NCBI GenBank assembly: GCA_026399015.1
Contig: JAPLRS010000034.1
Coordinates: forward strand, 1-64,000
Source: Methylococcales bacterium
GTDB taxonomy: Bacteria; Pseudomonadota; Gammaproteobacteria; Methylococcales; Methylomonadaceae
DNA: 64,000 bases
Direction of reading: 5' to 3'
The position numbers were made by a program, and so were the translations under genes. The notes under the pieces were generated by a model. That model made no database searches, was not told where the DNA came from, and was given only the letters and a program-made list of their open reading frames with translations. Below, piece after piece: positions 29,501 to 38,553 of this stretch; position 1 is the stretch's first letter, and each line of letters opens with the position of its first letter.

Positions 29501-29871
29501 TTTTAAGCGCGAATGCCTATCCCGCAGACCGAGTTAAAGCCATGAATGCCGGTGCAAGTGACTTTTTAGCCAAACCGATTCAAGTCCAAAACTTACTCAA
29601 TAAACTCAAACTGCATCTAGGTTTAACTTGGGTATATCAAACAGATACTAATGAACCAACTATAAACACCATAGAACCCCCATTAATACGCCCTACTGAT
29701 GAAATTATTTCGGCATTAATGCACTTTGTACGCATTGGTGATTTACGTAGTTTAGTTAAACATATTGACAATTTAAGTACACAGCATCCTGAATATCATG
29801 TGTTTTTTGAGAAAATTAAACAATTTGCTAAAGATTTTCGCATGGCTGAAATCAAAAAATTACTGCTTTAA
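26515..29871 (+). CDS. NCS1-permease/hybrid histidine kinase fusion (candidate urea or amide sensor)
   Basis: A 1118-residue membrane sensor. Residues about 20-480 look like an NCS1 (purine/cytosine/allantoin) permease with about 12 helices and the family start YNSFVANETMEDYALRYAPRS. Next is a cysteine cluster (about 499-545) with CTICENTF, CPAY, CSLCC and CLDVC, then two more helices (about 565-640), a HisKA domain with His685 in NMSHEIRSPL, an HATPase domain (N box NILSNAIKF, G boxes DTGDGMDE and GSGLGLTIS) and a receiver with phospho-acceptor Asp970 in LILLDLAM. The start is GTG. The layout resembles transporter-sensor kinases such as CbrA. Beside the urea locus it probably senses urea or a related compound; the ligand is inferred. 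Confidence 0.88.
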   Translation: MKTDIHQHVTNIRREYNSFVANETMEDYALRYAPRSFRKWSEFEVANAALGSTAFLVLEAIGGFLSINYGFTNAVWAILAVTLIIFITSFPISYYAARYHIDIDLLTRSAGFGYIGSTVTSLIYASFTFTLFALEASIMSLALELYFHIPLAIAHVISAILVIPLVTFGITTISRVQLWTQPLWLILFLAPYIAIAQHEPNALNTLTDYFWSTSQGVGFDWMLFGTAATVAFSMMAQIGEQVDFLRFMPDKTPENKVRWWLALLAGGPGWVLFGAVRQILGALLADLAIHHGISPIHAHEPTQMYLTAYKELFVNPKLAIAGTTLFVIISQIKINVTNAYAGSLAWSNFFSRLTHSHPGRVIWLLFNVLIALLLMEFGVFSALEKVLGLFSHMSIAWICRIAAELMINKPLGLSPNMIEFKRAYLPDLNPVGIISTLTASLISILAYADIFGEVAKAFSGFIALGLAFILTPTMAWLFGKKHYIARDRNKNNVGNDKKCTICENTFEHEDMAYCPAYRGSICSLCCTLDARCLDVCKTGFRFDDYLRALAERVLPSRIKMTAKLRLLRFALMFLFLSVLTGIFISIIYYQDLLTVQHNFDAFQLLLKNFFKIYASLLVFIGLCTWWLILNAESRQVAQQETAKQTQLLLLEIEKHKKTDSKLQETMRIANSANQAKSRFLSNMSHEIRSPLNSIVGYSYILQKDPTIPEHRRQAVDTLKRSGEHLSALIEDILDIARIEARKFELSYEAFDFHALIEHLVNVYKTQAEDKGLYFNCKIINTLPKRIKADEKRVGQILINILSNAIKFTQTGGILFSISYSAGVAKFEITDTGDGMDEKQLQVIFEPFTRLNTVTGNAISGSGLGLTISKILAEIMGGELNVVSQVGVGSTFTVRLFLANLGTDSEHYATENITGYQGKRLKILTVDDQSDHRELIKSLLTPLGFLMSEASSGEDCLERIAELQPDLILLDLAMTGIDGTETAYQLRLQKYLIPIIILSANAYPADRVKAMNAGASDFLAKPIQVQNLLNKLKLHLGLTWVYQTDTNEPTINTIEPPLIRPTDEIISALMHFVRIGDLRSLVKHIDNLSTQHPEYHVFFEKIKQFAKDFRMAEIKKLLL

Positions 29872-29921
29872 AATACTATTTTTTAAAAATAATAACCCCC
29901 AGACTTTCAAGAGATAACCCC

Positions 29922-30851
29922 ATGGAATCCGTTTACAATGGCACTATCATGATTGTTGATGATACCCCAGGTAATCTAGCCCTACTGTCAGATACTTTAT
30001 CTGAGGCTGGATACCGCGTGCTTGTTGCTACTGATGGCTTAGCGGCCCTAGAGCAAGTCACTTATTTAAAGCCCGATATTATCTTAATGGATGTCGTGAT
30101 GCCGGGTATCGATGGTTTTGAAACATGTAAACGCTTAAAAGCAAACACGCAAACCGAAGATATTCCCGTGCTATTTATGACCGGACTAAGTGAATTAGAT
30201 GATTTATTACGAGGCTTTAATGAAGGCGGTCTTGATTACATTATAAAACCCATCCGGCCACAAGAAGTTTTAGCCCGCATTGACGTACATCTTGGCTTAG
30301 CGCGTAATAAAAAACGTGCTGAAAATGCCCTAAGTCTAAGTACTTTTTCGGCTTTAACCATTAATGCAGCTGGTTGCATCTCTTGGCTGAGTCCTTCGGC
30401 TAAAAGCTTAATCACTGAAATGATGGTGCTTCCCTCTTCTATAGCCATCAACGATTTTTTACCAGAACCCATATTAAGCTGGGCAAAAGCACGTATTGCT
30501 CTGACTGGCGAAATGCAAAAAGACTCAAATGAAGAGTTTCAAACAAATACTGGCTTGTGTTTAAAGTTAGCGAGTTGCCAAGATTCAAATGAATATTTAT
30601 TGCTAGTAAAAAAAGACTCACAAGACTGGGATCTACCCTTTTTAAAAGATGCACTAGGATTAACCCTAAGAGAGGTTGAAATATTAATGTGGATTTCGCG
30701 GGGCAAAACTAATAAAGAAATTGGTAATATTCTCCAGAGTAGTCACCGCACCGTTAATAAACACCTAGAACACATCTTTGAAAAACTAGGCGTCAGCACG
30801 CGTGCCGCGGCGGTTGCGATAGTTCAGCAAAGAGCTAGCTCAACGCTTTAA
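29922..30851 (+). CDS. response regulator, receiver plus LuxR-type HTH
   Basis: A 309-residue response regulator. The receiver domain (about 8-125) has the acid pair DD (IMIVDDTPGN), phospho-acceptor Asp57 in IILMDVVMPGIDG and the conserved Lys in YIIKPI. The C terminus (about 240-305) is a LuxR/NarL helix-turn-helix (LTLREVEILMWISRGKTNKEIG, here only in part: LTLREVEIL and GKTNKEIG, ending KHLEHIFEKLGVSTRA). It follows the permease-kinase gene by 50 bp and is very likely its partner, acting on the porin-urt-ure genes. Confidence 0.93.
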   Translation: MESVYNGTIMIVDDTPGNLALLSDTLSEAGYRVLVATDGLAALEQVTYLKPDIILMDVVMPGIDGFETCKRLKANTQTEDIPVLFMTGLSELDDLLRGFNEGGLDYIIKPIRPQEVLARIDVHLGLARNKKRAENALSLSTFSALTINAAGCISWLSPSAKSLITEMMVLPSSIAINDFLPEPILSWAKARIALTGEMQKDSNEEFQTNTGLCLKLASCQDSNEYLLLVKKDSQDWDLPFLKDALGLTLREVEILMWISRGKTNKEIGNILQSSHRTVNKHLEHIFEKLGVSTRAAAVAIVQQRASSTL

Positions 30852-30877
30852 GTGATACATCAAGCATCAAACCCTCA

Positions 30878-31141
30878 TCAAGCCGTCTTTCTTTTCACTA
30901 AGGCATTCGGCGTGACTACATCGACATTAATACCTAGTAAATTTTTCAACTCAAGGCTGATTGCGCCCATATCCATCAATGATATATTTGGTGTAGAGTC
31001 TACTAATAAATAAAGATCACTGGTTTTAGTAACTTTATTATGGATGACTGAACCAAAAACTCGTGCGTTGGTTGTGTGGTGCGCTAAAACAATGGCTTTA
31101 ATTTGCTCCCGGTATGTATTTAAAGCTATTGAGGGACACAT
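30878..31141 (-). CDS. orphan, degenerate MntA-type nucleotidyltransferase-domain protein
   Basis: An 87-residue protein with the minimal nucleotidyltransferase fold seen in MntA antitoxins: ARVFGSV, then SDLYLLVD where the family has SDxDLLV. The second aspartate of the metal-binding pair is replaced by tyrosine, so enzyme activity is doubtful. No HepT-like toxin gene is found on either side. It points toward the end of the response regulator gene. Confidence 0.65.
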   Translation of the reverse strand: MCPSIALNTYREQIKAIVLAHHTTNARVFGSVIHNKVTKTSDLYLLVDSTPNISLMDMGAISLELKNLLGINVDVVTPNALVKRKTA

Positions 31142-31899
31142 GTTATAAACCTTGGAATATTAATTTAACCGAAGTTTAGATTTAGCGTTATGCTTACTTA
31201 TGTGTTGTTGATGTGCGGTATTGTGCCATTAGAGAGGGGATTAGACTATAGAAACCTAATCAAAGTTGAAGGCTTAGAGGGCAGTATTATTGTTAACGCC
31301 CTAATAGCCCGTGCTTAAACTAACATCATCAATAGTGTCGCCAGAACAGATGGCATTATCAATGGTCTTACCCGTGTAATGCATAAGACTGTTAGTATGG
31401 TAACTGTGGATATGGGTGATCTCGCTAACATAGTGGGCATTACTGCTGTCGCTGTTAGCACGTTGACTAACTGGCGCAGTGTTCTTGCTGACGTTGTCGG
31501 CGTAACTCCTAGACCTTTTAGTGTGCTTCCTGACGTAATCAGCATACTTGCGCACATCGTGAGTATGTATACTCATAACTCCAGCATGATACCCATCACT
31601 TTCACCGACCCGCACCAATACCTCATCGCACATCCTAACATTGTGAGCAATGCTACTGACAACTCCGGCACCCTGCTAACAATCTCAGTAATACTACTCA
31701 CAACGTCAGTAGACTTACTCAAACCATTAGTATCACTGCTCACAATGTTAGCAAGCTTACTGAACATGGGAGCATAGTCACCAACTAACCGATTTATCGA
31801 AATTTAAGCCAACTATCTTTCTTATATCCAACTGCGGGTTATGGTTCGGCTCTGCTTGTAGTAAAATACAATTAATTTTAATAAGTGAATGGAGGAAAC
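31142..31899. other. 758-bp region without a supported gene; holds the 21-bp repeat array
   Basis: Apart from the tandem repeat array (31304-31765), the left part holds a 42-codon + strand frame (31190-31318, starting MLTYVLLMCG and ending VNALIARA) that runs straight into the array but stops there and has no ribosome binding site. Several overlapping frames of 60-130 codons exist inside the array on both strands, but all are by-products of the repeat. Confidence 0.6.
31304..31765. repeat. array of about 22 diverged 21-bp tandem repeats
   Basis: The sequence falls into successive 21-base units with the rough pattern ATNGTNAGCATNCTTGCTGAC. Examples at exact 21-base spacing: ATAGTGGGCATTACTGCTGTC split as 31430-31450, GCTGTTAGCACGTTGACTAAC as 31451-31471, TGGCGCAGTG... 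as 31472-31492, ATTGTGAGCAATGCTACTGAC as 31640-31660. One unit (31661-31680) is 20 bases, shifting the phase by one. Each unit is an imperfect palindrome (GTNAG near the left, CTNAC at the right), so both strands read as heptads such as IVSNATD and VSSITEI. Read as DNA it could be spaced binding sites; as protein it could be a dead heptad-repeat gene. Confidence 0.75.
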
Positions 31900-32613
31900 A
31901 TGTGTTTTAGTGCTGATATGTCGCTAGGATTAGGGGTTATTGGATTAGCGGCTTCAGGGGTAACTTTTCTAGATAAAACTGAATCTTTTTGGGTACGCTC
32001 TGCAAGAGCTTATGCTATTTTTCATTTTGCTCTGATGGAGTTTATTCAATATTTCGCTTATCCCGTAGCGGATCAATGTGGTTATGGTCTTAACGCCTTT
32101 TTAAGTGAAGTATCCACCTACCATATTGCCTTACAAGCCTTTGCCATTATGCCGGCTTTAGCTACTTATTCATCTGATAAAACCGCACTTAAAAAAGCCA
32201 CTATCTTGGGTGCTTGTTTAAGTGGCTTCTTTATCCTGTGTGCCTTTTTACCTAAAGAATGGCAAGTGATTGATGCATCGCCTAACTTTATCGGCAACAT
32301 GATTGCCTGCTTGTTTATGGGCAAATATCATATTGGTTATCACATTTCTAGCGCCTTTGGCACGTTAGTTACCCATGGCTCTTTATTTGGCTTAGCTTTA
32401 AGTGGTTTTGTTTGGAAACATAACTATAAAATCGCCAGTTACCATTGCTTTATGGCGTTAATGACTTTATTTATGCCGCAATGGATGTTCGGTGTATCTA
32501 CTGGCGAGGCAGCGGCTATTTATTGCTTCTATTCCATTCCGACCACTATTAGTTTTATGCCCTATTTTAAAAATTTTTTTAGCGCATCCAATCAAGTGGC
32601 TACCGTTGTTTAA
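31900..32613 (+). CDS. DUF5765-like integral membrane protein
   Basis: A 237-residue polytopic membrane protein with about seven hydrophobic segments and the unusual cysteine-bearing start MCFSADMSL, a hallmark of the MCFSA-type membrane family. A strong ribosome binding site (GGAGGA) precedes the ATG at 31900, which I prefer to the in-frame ATG 15 bases upstream. Function is unknown. It stands alone, with a terminator about 105 bp downstream. Confidence 0.8.
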   Translation: MCFSADMSLGLGVIGLAASGVTFLDKTESFWVRSARAYAIFHFALMEFIQYFAYPVADQCGYGLNAFLSEVSTYHIALQAFAIMPALATYSSDKTALKKATILGACLSGFFILCAFLPKEWQVIDASPNFIGNMIACLFMGKYHIGYHISSAFGTLVTHGSLFGLALSGFVWKHNYKIASYHCFMALMTLFMPQWMFGVSTGEAAAIYCFYSIPTTISFMPYFKNFFSASNQVATVV

Positions 32614-32718
32614 TAAGCAAGTTAAACTGATTTAATACGTTATTATTGAGAAATAAAATACAACAGGCTTGCAATTACAAAAAAAACAGTTACCTTAACT
32701 ACTGATTTTATAAATATC

Positions 32719-32761
32719 GGCCGTGTTATTGCTCCTAATAGTGCCAATAACACGGCCTTTT
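32719..32761 (+). terminator. Rho-independent terminator
   Basis: A perfect 13-bp stem (GGCCGTGTTATTG, 13-base loop, CAATAACACGGCC) is followed by TTTTGCTTT on the + strand. It ends the upstream membrane-protein gene and lies about 30 bp before the CheB-CheR start. Confidence 0.8.
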
Positions 32762-32789
32762 GCTTTGTACACTACCTGAGACCCTGTTA

Positions 32790-35126
32790 ATGAGTAGCAA
32801 GACCAAAGCAATAAAAAAACCAAATGAGTCAAAAATCTTTAGCGATACCGCTAACAGCAACTTTCCTATTATTGCTATAGGCGCCTCCGCAGGTGGACTT
32901 GCGGCATTTGAAAACTTTTTCTCCGGTTTGCCACTAGACACTCTGCCCAATATGGCTTTTGTGTTAATTCAACACCTCGCGCCAGATAGACCCAGTCTTT
33001 TATCTCAACTGCTGACCCATTACTGTCACTTGCCAGTGTTTGAAATTATTAATGAGATGCGCATTGAGAATAATTGTATTTATATTATTCCACCCGATTT
33101 TGATATCTCTATCCAAAACGGACACCTCTATTTAAAGCAACCTATTGCAGCACGTGGCCACCGCCACCCTATTGATTTCTTTTTTAAATCCCTTGCCCAG
33201 CAGCAACATGAAAACGCTATTGGTATTATTTTATCGGGTAGTGGTCATGATGGCTGTGAAGGTGCGCGAGTTATTAAAGAAGAGGGTGGACTGTTACTAG
33301 CTCAAACAATTGAGTCTGCTGAGTTTCGTGATATGCCGGCTAGCTTGATTGCGACTGGCTTAACAGATTATGTTTTAGCGCCTAAAGACATGTTTCCAAA
33401 ATTGTTAGAGACAATTGAAAACAAAAAAACGCATCCCGCAAACCCCACCCTAATTAAACCCTCTTTGACTTCAGTTGATGCTTTAAAAAAAATAGTCGGC
33501 TTACTACAGTCAGAAACCCAACACGATTTTTCACTGTATAAACCCAATACAATTTATCGACGTATTGAGCGACGTATGCTGGTACTTAACCAGCATACAA
33601 TAGCCGAATACACTCATTTTTTGGAACATAATCCAAGTGAAATACAGCATTTATTTAACGATTTATTAATTGGCGTCACCCAGTTCTTTAGAGACGAAAC
33701 GGCCTTTAAAACCTTAGAACAAGAAATTATTCCTAGCCTCTTTAAAGACAAATCCGCAAATAATGTGGTTAGAGTCTGGACACCTGGCTGTTCAACAGGT
33801 CAAGAACCTTATTCTATCGCCATATTGTTACAAGATTATCTGGATAAGCAACACTTAAAAACCAAGGTACAGATATTTGCTACGGATATAGACCCTGTTG
33901 CTCTTAATAAAGCCCGCGCTGGTTTGTATCCTCTCAGTATTAGTTCTGATCTATCTGCACAACATTTAGAAAAATTCTTTACTTTAGAACCTGATGGTAA
34001 AAGCTATCGCATTAGTAAATGTATCAGAGACAAAGTAATTTTTTCTGAACACAATGTAATCAAAGACCCGCCGTTTTCTAAATTAGATTTGATTAGCTGC
34101 CGAAATTTATTAATTTATATGACAGCCGATTTGCAAAATCAGTTAATCCCCCTATTCCATTACGCCTTAAAACCCAATGGCATATTATTTTTAGGTAGCT
34201 CTGAAACTATTGGTGAATTCGATAGTTTATTTCAAACACTACACCGTCATACCAAACTTTACTGCAGCAAAAAACGCCCACATATTAACCAACTAAAACA
34301 TATTGGGAGTTACCTTAAATCAAACGACACCTCACTTTTTAATAGGATTCAAGTTGATCAAGATAAAAATTCTCAATTGTTTGGCAACAAAACCTCAGCA
34401 ACACTTTTAACTCAATCTTTGCATAATCCACTGATGACTCTTGATGATAATACCGAAATCACTACCCGTGTTACAGCCTTACATAACGCCTTAAAATTAA
34501 AAGATGATTATATGCAGGCAATACAAGAAGAGTTGGAAACTACTAATGCTGAACTCAGATGCTCGATAGAGGAGTTACAATCTGTTAATGAAGAGCTGCA
34601 ATCAACGAATGAAGAACTTGAAACTTCTAAAGAAGAAGCTCAATGTATTAATGAAGAACTCAATATCGTCAATACCGAATTAGAAACGCGCCTTAACGAA
34701 TTATCAAAAGCCAACAACGACATGAATAATCTTTTAGCTGGGACGGGCATAGCCACCCTGTTTTTAGATACTAAATTGAATATTTTACGCTTTACGCCTA
34801 CCGCTTGTCAGGTGATAAATCTTATTCCAAGTGATGTTGGCCGCCCAGTAAATCATCTAGCACTCAATTTACTGAATTACCAACATTTAACGACAGATAT
34901 TAGTGCAGTATTAATAGATCTAGTACCAAAAACCATCGAAATATGTACGGTACAGCATAAATGGCTAAGAATGTGTATTCAGCCTTATCGAACATTAAAT
35001 AATGTTATTGAAGGGATTGTTATCACTTTTATAGATATAAACGAGATTATTGAATTGCGTAAGCTAGTCAATAATCTTCAAAATCCAAAACCAACCAACC
35101 GTCCATCTCCTCACTCACTAACTTGA
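32790..35126 (+). CDS. CheB-CheR fusion protein with coiled coil and PAS domain
   Basis: A 778-residue signalling protein. First a CheB-type methylesterase domain without receiver ([34 protein letters not shown]), then a CheR-type SAM methyltransferase ([48 protein letters not shown]), a long glutamate-rich coiled coil ([27 protein letters not shown]) and a PAS domain. No chemotaxis genes surround it, so it probably modifies some other receptor or controls the kinase that follows. I take the ATG at 32790; a TTG 30 bases upstream lies in the preceding terminator. Confidence 0.9.
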   Translation: MSSKTKAIKKPNESKIFSDTANSNFPIIAIGASAGGLAAFENFFSGLPLDTLPNMAFVLIQHLAPDRPSLLSQLLTHYCHLPVFEIINEMRIENNCIYIIPPDFDISIQNGHLYLKQPIAARGHRHPIDFFFKSLAQQQHENAIGIILSGSGHDGCEGARVIKEEGGLLLAQTIESAEFRDMPASLIATGLTDYVLAPKDMFPKLLETIENKKTHPANPTLIKPSLTSVDALKKIVGLLQSETQHDFSLYKPNTIYRRIERRMLVLNQHTIAEYTHFLEHNPSEIQHLFNDLLIGVTQFFRDETAFKTLEQEIIPSLFKDKSANNVVRVWTPGCSTGQEPYSIAILLQDYLDKQHLKTKVQIFATDIDPVALNKARAGLYPLSISSDLSAQHLEKFFTLEPDGKSYRISKCIRDKVIFSEHNVIKDPPFSKLDLISCRNLLIYMTADLQNQLIPLFHYALKPNGILFLGSSETIGEFDSLFQTLHRHTKLYCSKKRPHINQLKHIGSYLKSNDTSLFNRIQVDQDKNSQLFGNKTSATLLTQSLHNPLMTLDDNTEITTRVTALHNALKLKDDYMQAIQEELETTNAELRCSIEELQSVNEELQSTNEELETSKEEAQCINEELNIVNTELETRLNELSKANNDMNNLLAGTGIATLFLDTKLNILRFTPTACQVINLIPSDVGRPVNHLALNLLNYQHLTTDISAVLIDLVPKTIEICTVQHKWLRMCIQPYRTLNNVIEGIVITFIDINEIIELRKLVNNLQNPKPTNRPSPHSLT

Positions 35127-35134
35127 GCTTAATC

Positions 35135-37405
35135 ATGAATAAATCGTCTATTATCGAAGAAGCTCTTACTCCATCAGCGCTCAGTTTTCGACTTAAAGCT
35201 GAAGAACTTTGTAAATCTAGAAATAATATACCTACTGATAAACCAGATGAGATAAGCTCTTGTGCAGTCATGCACATGACTCAACAATTACAATTACACC
35301 AAGTTGAACTTGAAATACAAAATGAGGAATTACTGCGTATCCAAATGGAATTACAATCCACACAATTACGCTATAAAGAACTCTATGATCTAGCGCCTGT
35401 GGGTTATTGCACCTTAAATGAATTTAGTATTATTCTTGAAAATAATCAGTTGGCTGATAACTTATTAAGCGATAATAACCACAGTTTAATAGGCCGAGTT
35501 TTTACTGATTTTATTTACCCAGAAGATCAAGATATCTATTACTTGCATTGTAAAAATCGACGTTTAAATATTAAGCCACTTAGCTGTGAAATTAGACTAT
35601 TAAGACCTACTGGCAAACTTGACTGGGTCTTACTTGAAGAAAACCTAGGTAAAGACAAAAAAGGTCGCCCACTTTATTATCTGGCCTTAAGTAATATTAG
35701 CGACCGTAAAAAAGCCCAACTAGATCTAGATATCTATTATCAAAATATTAATAAACTCGTTGAATCACGCACTAAAGAGCTCATTCAAACCAAAGAACAA
35801 GCTGAAGCAACTAACCATGCTAAAAGTCAATTTTTAGCTAAAATGAGTCATGAAATACGCACACCCATGGCTGCCATTATTGGCCTAACGCATTTATTAA
35901 AGCGGAGTACCTTAACCCCAGAACAAGCCAACAAATTAGCTCAGATTGATGTTGCATCGAAACATCTACTCTCTATCATCAATGACATCTTGGATATTTC
36001 AAAAATTGAAGCCGGTAAAATGCAACTAGATGTAGTTGATTTTCATCTCGCTGACATTCTTAAAAATGCAGAAATTATCATCAAACAAATGGCTGATGAT
36101 AAAAACCTGAGTATTATTGTTGATAGAGACACTGTCCCTGAGTACCTAATAGGCGACCCCACTCGTCTTCGACAAGCATTAATTAATTTTGCGAGTAATG
36201 CTGTTAAATTTACAGACCAGGGTTCAATCACCATTAAAACAGAAGTATTGGAAGATATCGAAGATAACTTATTAGTCCGCTTTCTAGTCACCGATACGGG
36301 CATAGGTATCGCACCAGAAAAAATAAATCTATTATTTCAAGCCTTTGAACAAGGTCATGTTTTAAGTAAAAACAACTATGGTGGCACCGGCTTAGGCTTA
36401 GCTATTACCAAGCACCTAGTTGAACTTATGCAAGGTGAAGTGGGTGTATCGAGTCAAATAGGCATCGGGAGTACATTTTGGTTTACAGCTCGGTTACAAC
36501 GCTTTAAAAAATCCAATGAACATATTATCAATCTTCCAGAAACACTTGAATGCACTAACTCAGAACAGCAATTAAGTCATGATCATCAAGGTGCTAGATT
36601 ATTAATAGTTGAAGATAATATTGTGATTAGAGAAATTATTCGAGATTTATTAAGCAATTCTAATTTCATTATTGATGAAGCTAGCGACGGCATCGGAGCT
36701 ATTAAAAAAGCTAAACAGCACCGTTATGATTTAATCTTAATGGATATTCAAATGCCGCAAATGGATGGATTAGAAGCGACAAAAATTATCCGCAGTTTAC
36801 CTGGATGGGCAACAACTCCCATTATTGCCTTGACTGCGAATGCGTTTACTGAAGATCAGTCTGCTTGTTTTAATGCGGGCATGACCGATTTTCTTGCTAA
36901 ACCTATTGATACACAGAAGTTTTTTGAAACATTACTTAAATGGCTACCACAAAAGCACACTAAACCTGCAACCTCCGCATCACCTATACCTATACCTATA
37001 CCTATACCGACTCAACTTGGACAAAAAAAGTCATCAAAACTTAGCGACAATGATCGCATGGCAAAAATCCCCGGTATAAACCTAGATTACTGCCTAGCCC
37101 TTATGAACAATGATGCAAATAAATATTTAGAACTAATGTCCATATTTATTGAAACTCATCAAAATGACATGGATGATTTCTATAGCGCTTTTATCATGGG
37201 TAATTACACTAAAGCAAGACGTATAGCGCATACTCTAAAAGGATCTGCAGCCACCATGGGCATTGAAACAATCGCAGAACTTACCGCAGAACTAGAAAGT
37301 TTATTAAAGGATAAAACAATCTCAATACTCCGATTAGTCATTGAAAGCCACATACTTATCATTAAAAATGAACTAATAGCGATTGCTGAGGTGTTGGAGC
37401 TCTAA
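35135..37405 (+). CDS. PAS-hybrid histidine kinase with receiver and HPt domains
   Basis: A 756-residue predicted cytoplasmic kinase without membrane helices. Order: N-terminal coiled coil, PAS domain (about 75-190), HisKA with His239 in [10 protein letters not shown], HATPase ([29 protein letters not shown]), receiver with Asp537 in [12 protein letters not shown], and a C-terminal HPt domain with His699 in [13 protein letters not shown]. It can thus run a whole phosphorelay except for an output domain. The start ATG lies 8 bases after the CheB-CheR stop codon; a TTG overlapping that stop (35123) is possible. No output regulator is encoded beside it. Confidence 0.92.
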   Translation: MNKSSIIEEALTPSALSFRLKAEELCKSRNNIPTDKPDEISSCAVMHMTQQLQLHQVELEIQNEELLRIQMELQSTQLRYKELYDLAPVGYCTLNEFSIILENNQLADNLLSDNNHSLIGRVFTDFIYPEDQDIYYLHCKNRRLNIKPLSCEIRLLRPTGKLDWVLLEENLGKDKKGRPLYYLALSNISDRKKAQLDLDIYYQNINKLVESRTKELIQTKEQAEATNHAKSQFLAKMSHEIRTPMAAIIGLTHLLKRSTLTPEQANKLAQIDVASKHLLSIINDILDISKIEAGKMQLDVVDFHLADILKNAEIIIKQMADDKNLSIIVDRDTVPEYLIGDPTRLRQALINFASNAVKFTDQGSITIKTEVLEDIEDNLLVRFLVTDTGIGIAPEKINLLFQAFEQGHVLSKNNYGGTGLGLAITKHLVELMQGEVGVSSQIGIGSTFWFTARLQRFKKSNEHIINLPETLECTNSEQQLSHDHQGARLLIVEDNIVIREIIRDLLSNSNFIIDEASDGIGAIKKAKQHRYDLILMDIQMPQMDGLEATKIIRSLPGWATTPIIALTANAFTEDQSACFNAGMTDFLAKPIDTQKFFETLLKWLPQKHTKPATSASPIPIPIPIPTQLGQKKSSKLSDNDRMAKIPGINLDYCLALMNNDANKYLELMSIFIETHQNDMDDFYSAFIMGNYTKARRIAHTLKGSAATMGIETIAELTAELESLLKDKTISILRLVIESHILIIKNELIAIAEVLEL
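36982..37008 (+). repeat. hexanucleotide microsatellite in kinase linker
   Basis: About four and a half copies of ACCTAT lie in the linker between receiver and HPt domain, encoding PIPIPIPIP. Because the unit is six bases, copy-number change would lengthen or shorten the proline-isoleucine linker without shifting the frame. Confidence 0.85.
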
Positions 37406-37455
37406 AATCTATGGGTATTTTGAATAAATTTTATGTTAAATGGTATAAGGCTATG

Positions 37456-38553
37456 TTACTTTTGCTGCTCTAAAGCCCAAATTACATGCTCTTTTACTAA
37501 ATCTGAACAATCTAATAGCTTGGCCTTTAACGCCGCTTTAATCGTTTCAGATTGCGGGGCGTTACCTAAAGCAACCGCAATATTTCTTAACCAACGTTGA
37601 TAACCAATACGCCGGATAGCGGAACCTTCGGTTTTTGTTAAAAAAGTCGCTTCAGTCCAGGCAAATACATCTAACAATTGTTGGGTATTTAACTGCTGTC
37701 TAGGATTAAAATCAGCTTCTGCTGTTGATTTAGCAAAACGATTCCACGGACAAATAATCTGACAATCATCACAACCATAGATACGGTTTCCTATTAAGGA
37801 GCGATATTGCTCTGGAATAGCACCCTGTAATTCGATAGTCAAATAAGACACACAACGGCGAGCATCAACTTGATAAGGCGCTACAATGGCTTGAGTAGGA
37901 CAAATGTTAATACATGCCGTGCAATCACCACAGTGCGCAGAAGTTGCTTCATCAATGGGCAAAGGTAAAGCCGTATATATTTCCCCTAAAAAAAACCACG
38001 ACCCCGCTTTACGATTGATTAAATTAGAATGCTTTCCTATCCAACCTAAGCCCGCTTTTTCTGCCAAAGCTTTCTCTAGAACTGGCGCACTATCTACAAA
38101 AGGTCGCATTTCTAAATTAAATAAATCAGCATCAAATGTTAAAGGTAACGCTGTATTAATTTTATCGACTAATTTTTGCAAACGATTGCGCATTAATTTA
38201 TGATAATCACGACCTAAGGCATATCGAGAAATATAAGCAGCATTTGGTGCATCTAAAAGCTTTACCATATCGGCCACAGATTCGGTTTGATAGTCCATAC
38301 GCACCGAAATAACGCGAATTGTCCCGTCTCGTAATAACTCTGGACGACTGCGTTTTAAACCATGTCGATGCATATAATCCATCTCACCATGAAAGCCTTT
38401 CTCTAGCCAATTGTTAAGATGTTGCTCTGCTACAGAAAGATTAGTATCAGCAATACCTACTTGCTGAAACCCCAGGTCTTGTCCCCATTGCTTAATTTGC
38501 AAAGATAAGCGTTGTAGTGCTTGAGTATTGAATGGTAAATCTAACTGTTCCAT
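37456..38553 (-). CDS. queG: epoxyqueuosine reductase QueG
   Basis: QueG carries out the last step of queuosine synthesis in tRNA, reducing epoxyqueuosine with cobalamin and two 4Fe-4S clusters. The 365-residue protein has the ferredoxin-like cluster motifs CGDCTACINICPTQAI and CDDCQIICPWN, the N-terminal family motif HGEMDYMHRH and a C-terminal HEAT-like repeat. Length is as in E. coli. It is a single gene; gluQ, which also acts in queuosine modification, is about 1.5 kb away on the same strand. Confidence 0.97.
   Translation of the reverse strand: MEQLDLPFNTQALQRLSLQIKQWGQDLGFQQVGIADTNLSVAEQHLNNWLEKGFHGEMDYMHRHGLKRSRPELLRDGTIRVISVRMDYQTESVADMVKLLDAPNAAYISRYALGRDYHKLMRNRLQKLVDKINTALPLTFDADLFNLEMRPFVDSAPVLEKALAEKAGLGWIGKHSNLINRKAGSWFFLGEIYTALPLPIDEATSAHCGDCTACINICPTQAIVAPYQVDARRCVSYLTIELQGAIPEQYRSLIGNRIYGCDDCQIICPWNRFAKSTAEADFNPRQQLNTQQLLDVFAWTEATFLTKTEGSAIRRIGYQRWLRNIAVALGNAPQSETIKAALKAKLLDCSDLVKEHVIWALEQQK

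Noticed and set aside
30878-31141. Toxin-antitoxin module (MntA-HepT type)
   Set aside because: Only a degenerate MntA-like half is seen; no HepT frame occurs in either flank.
31301-31777. Overlapping reading frames of 64-132 codons on both strands as genes
   Set aside because: They all lie in the 21-bp repeat array, where a period divisible by three keeps several frames open. None has a ribosome binding site or a recognisable domain, and the phase shifts by one base near 31661-31680.
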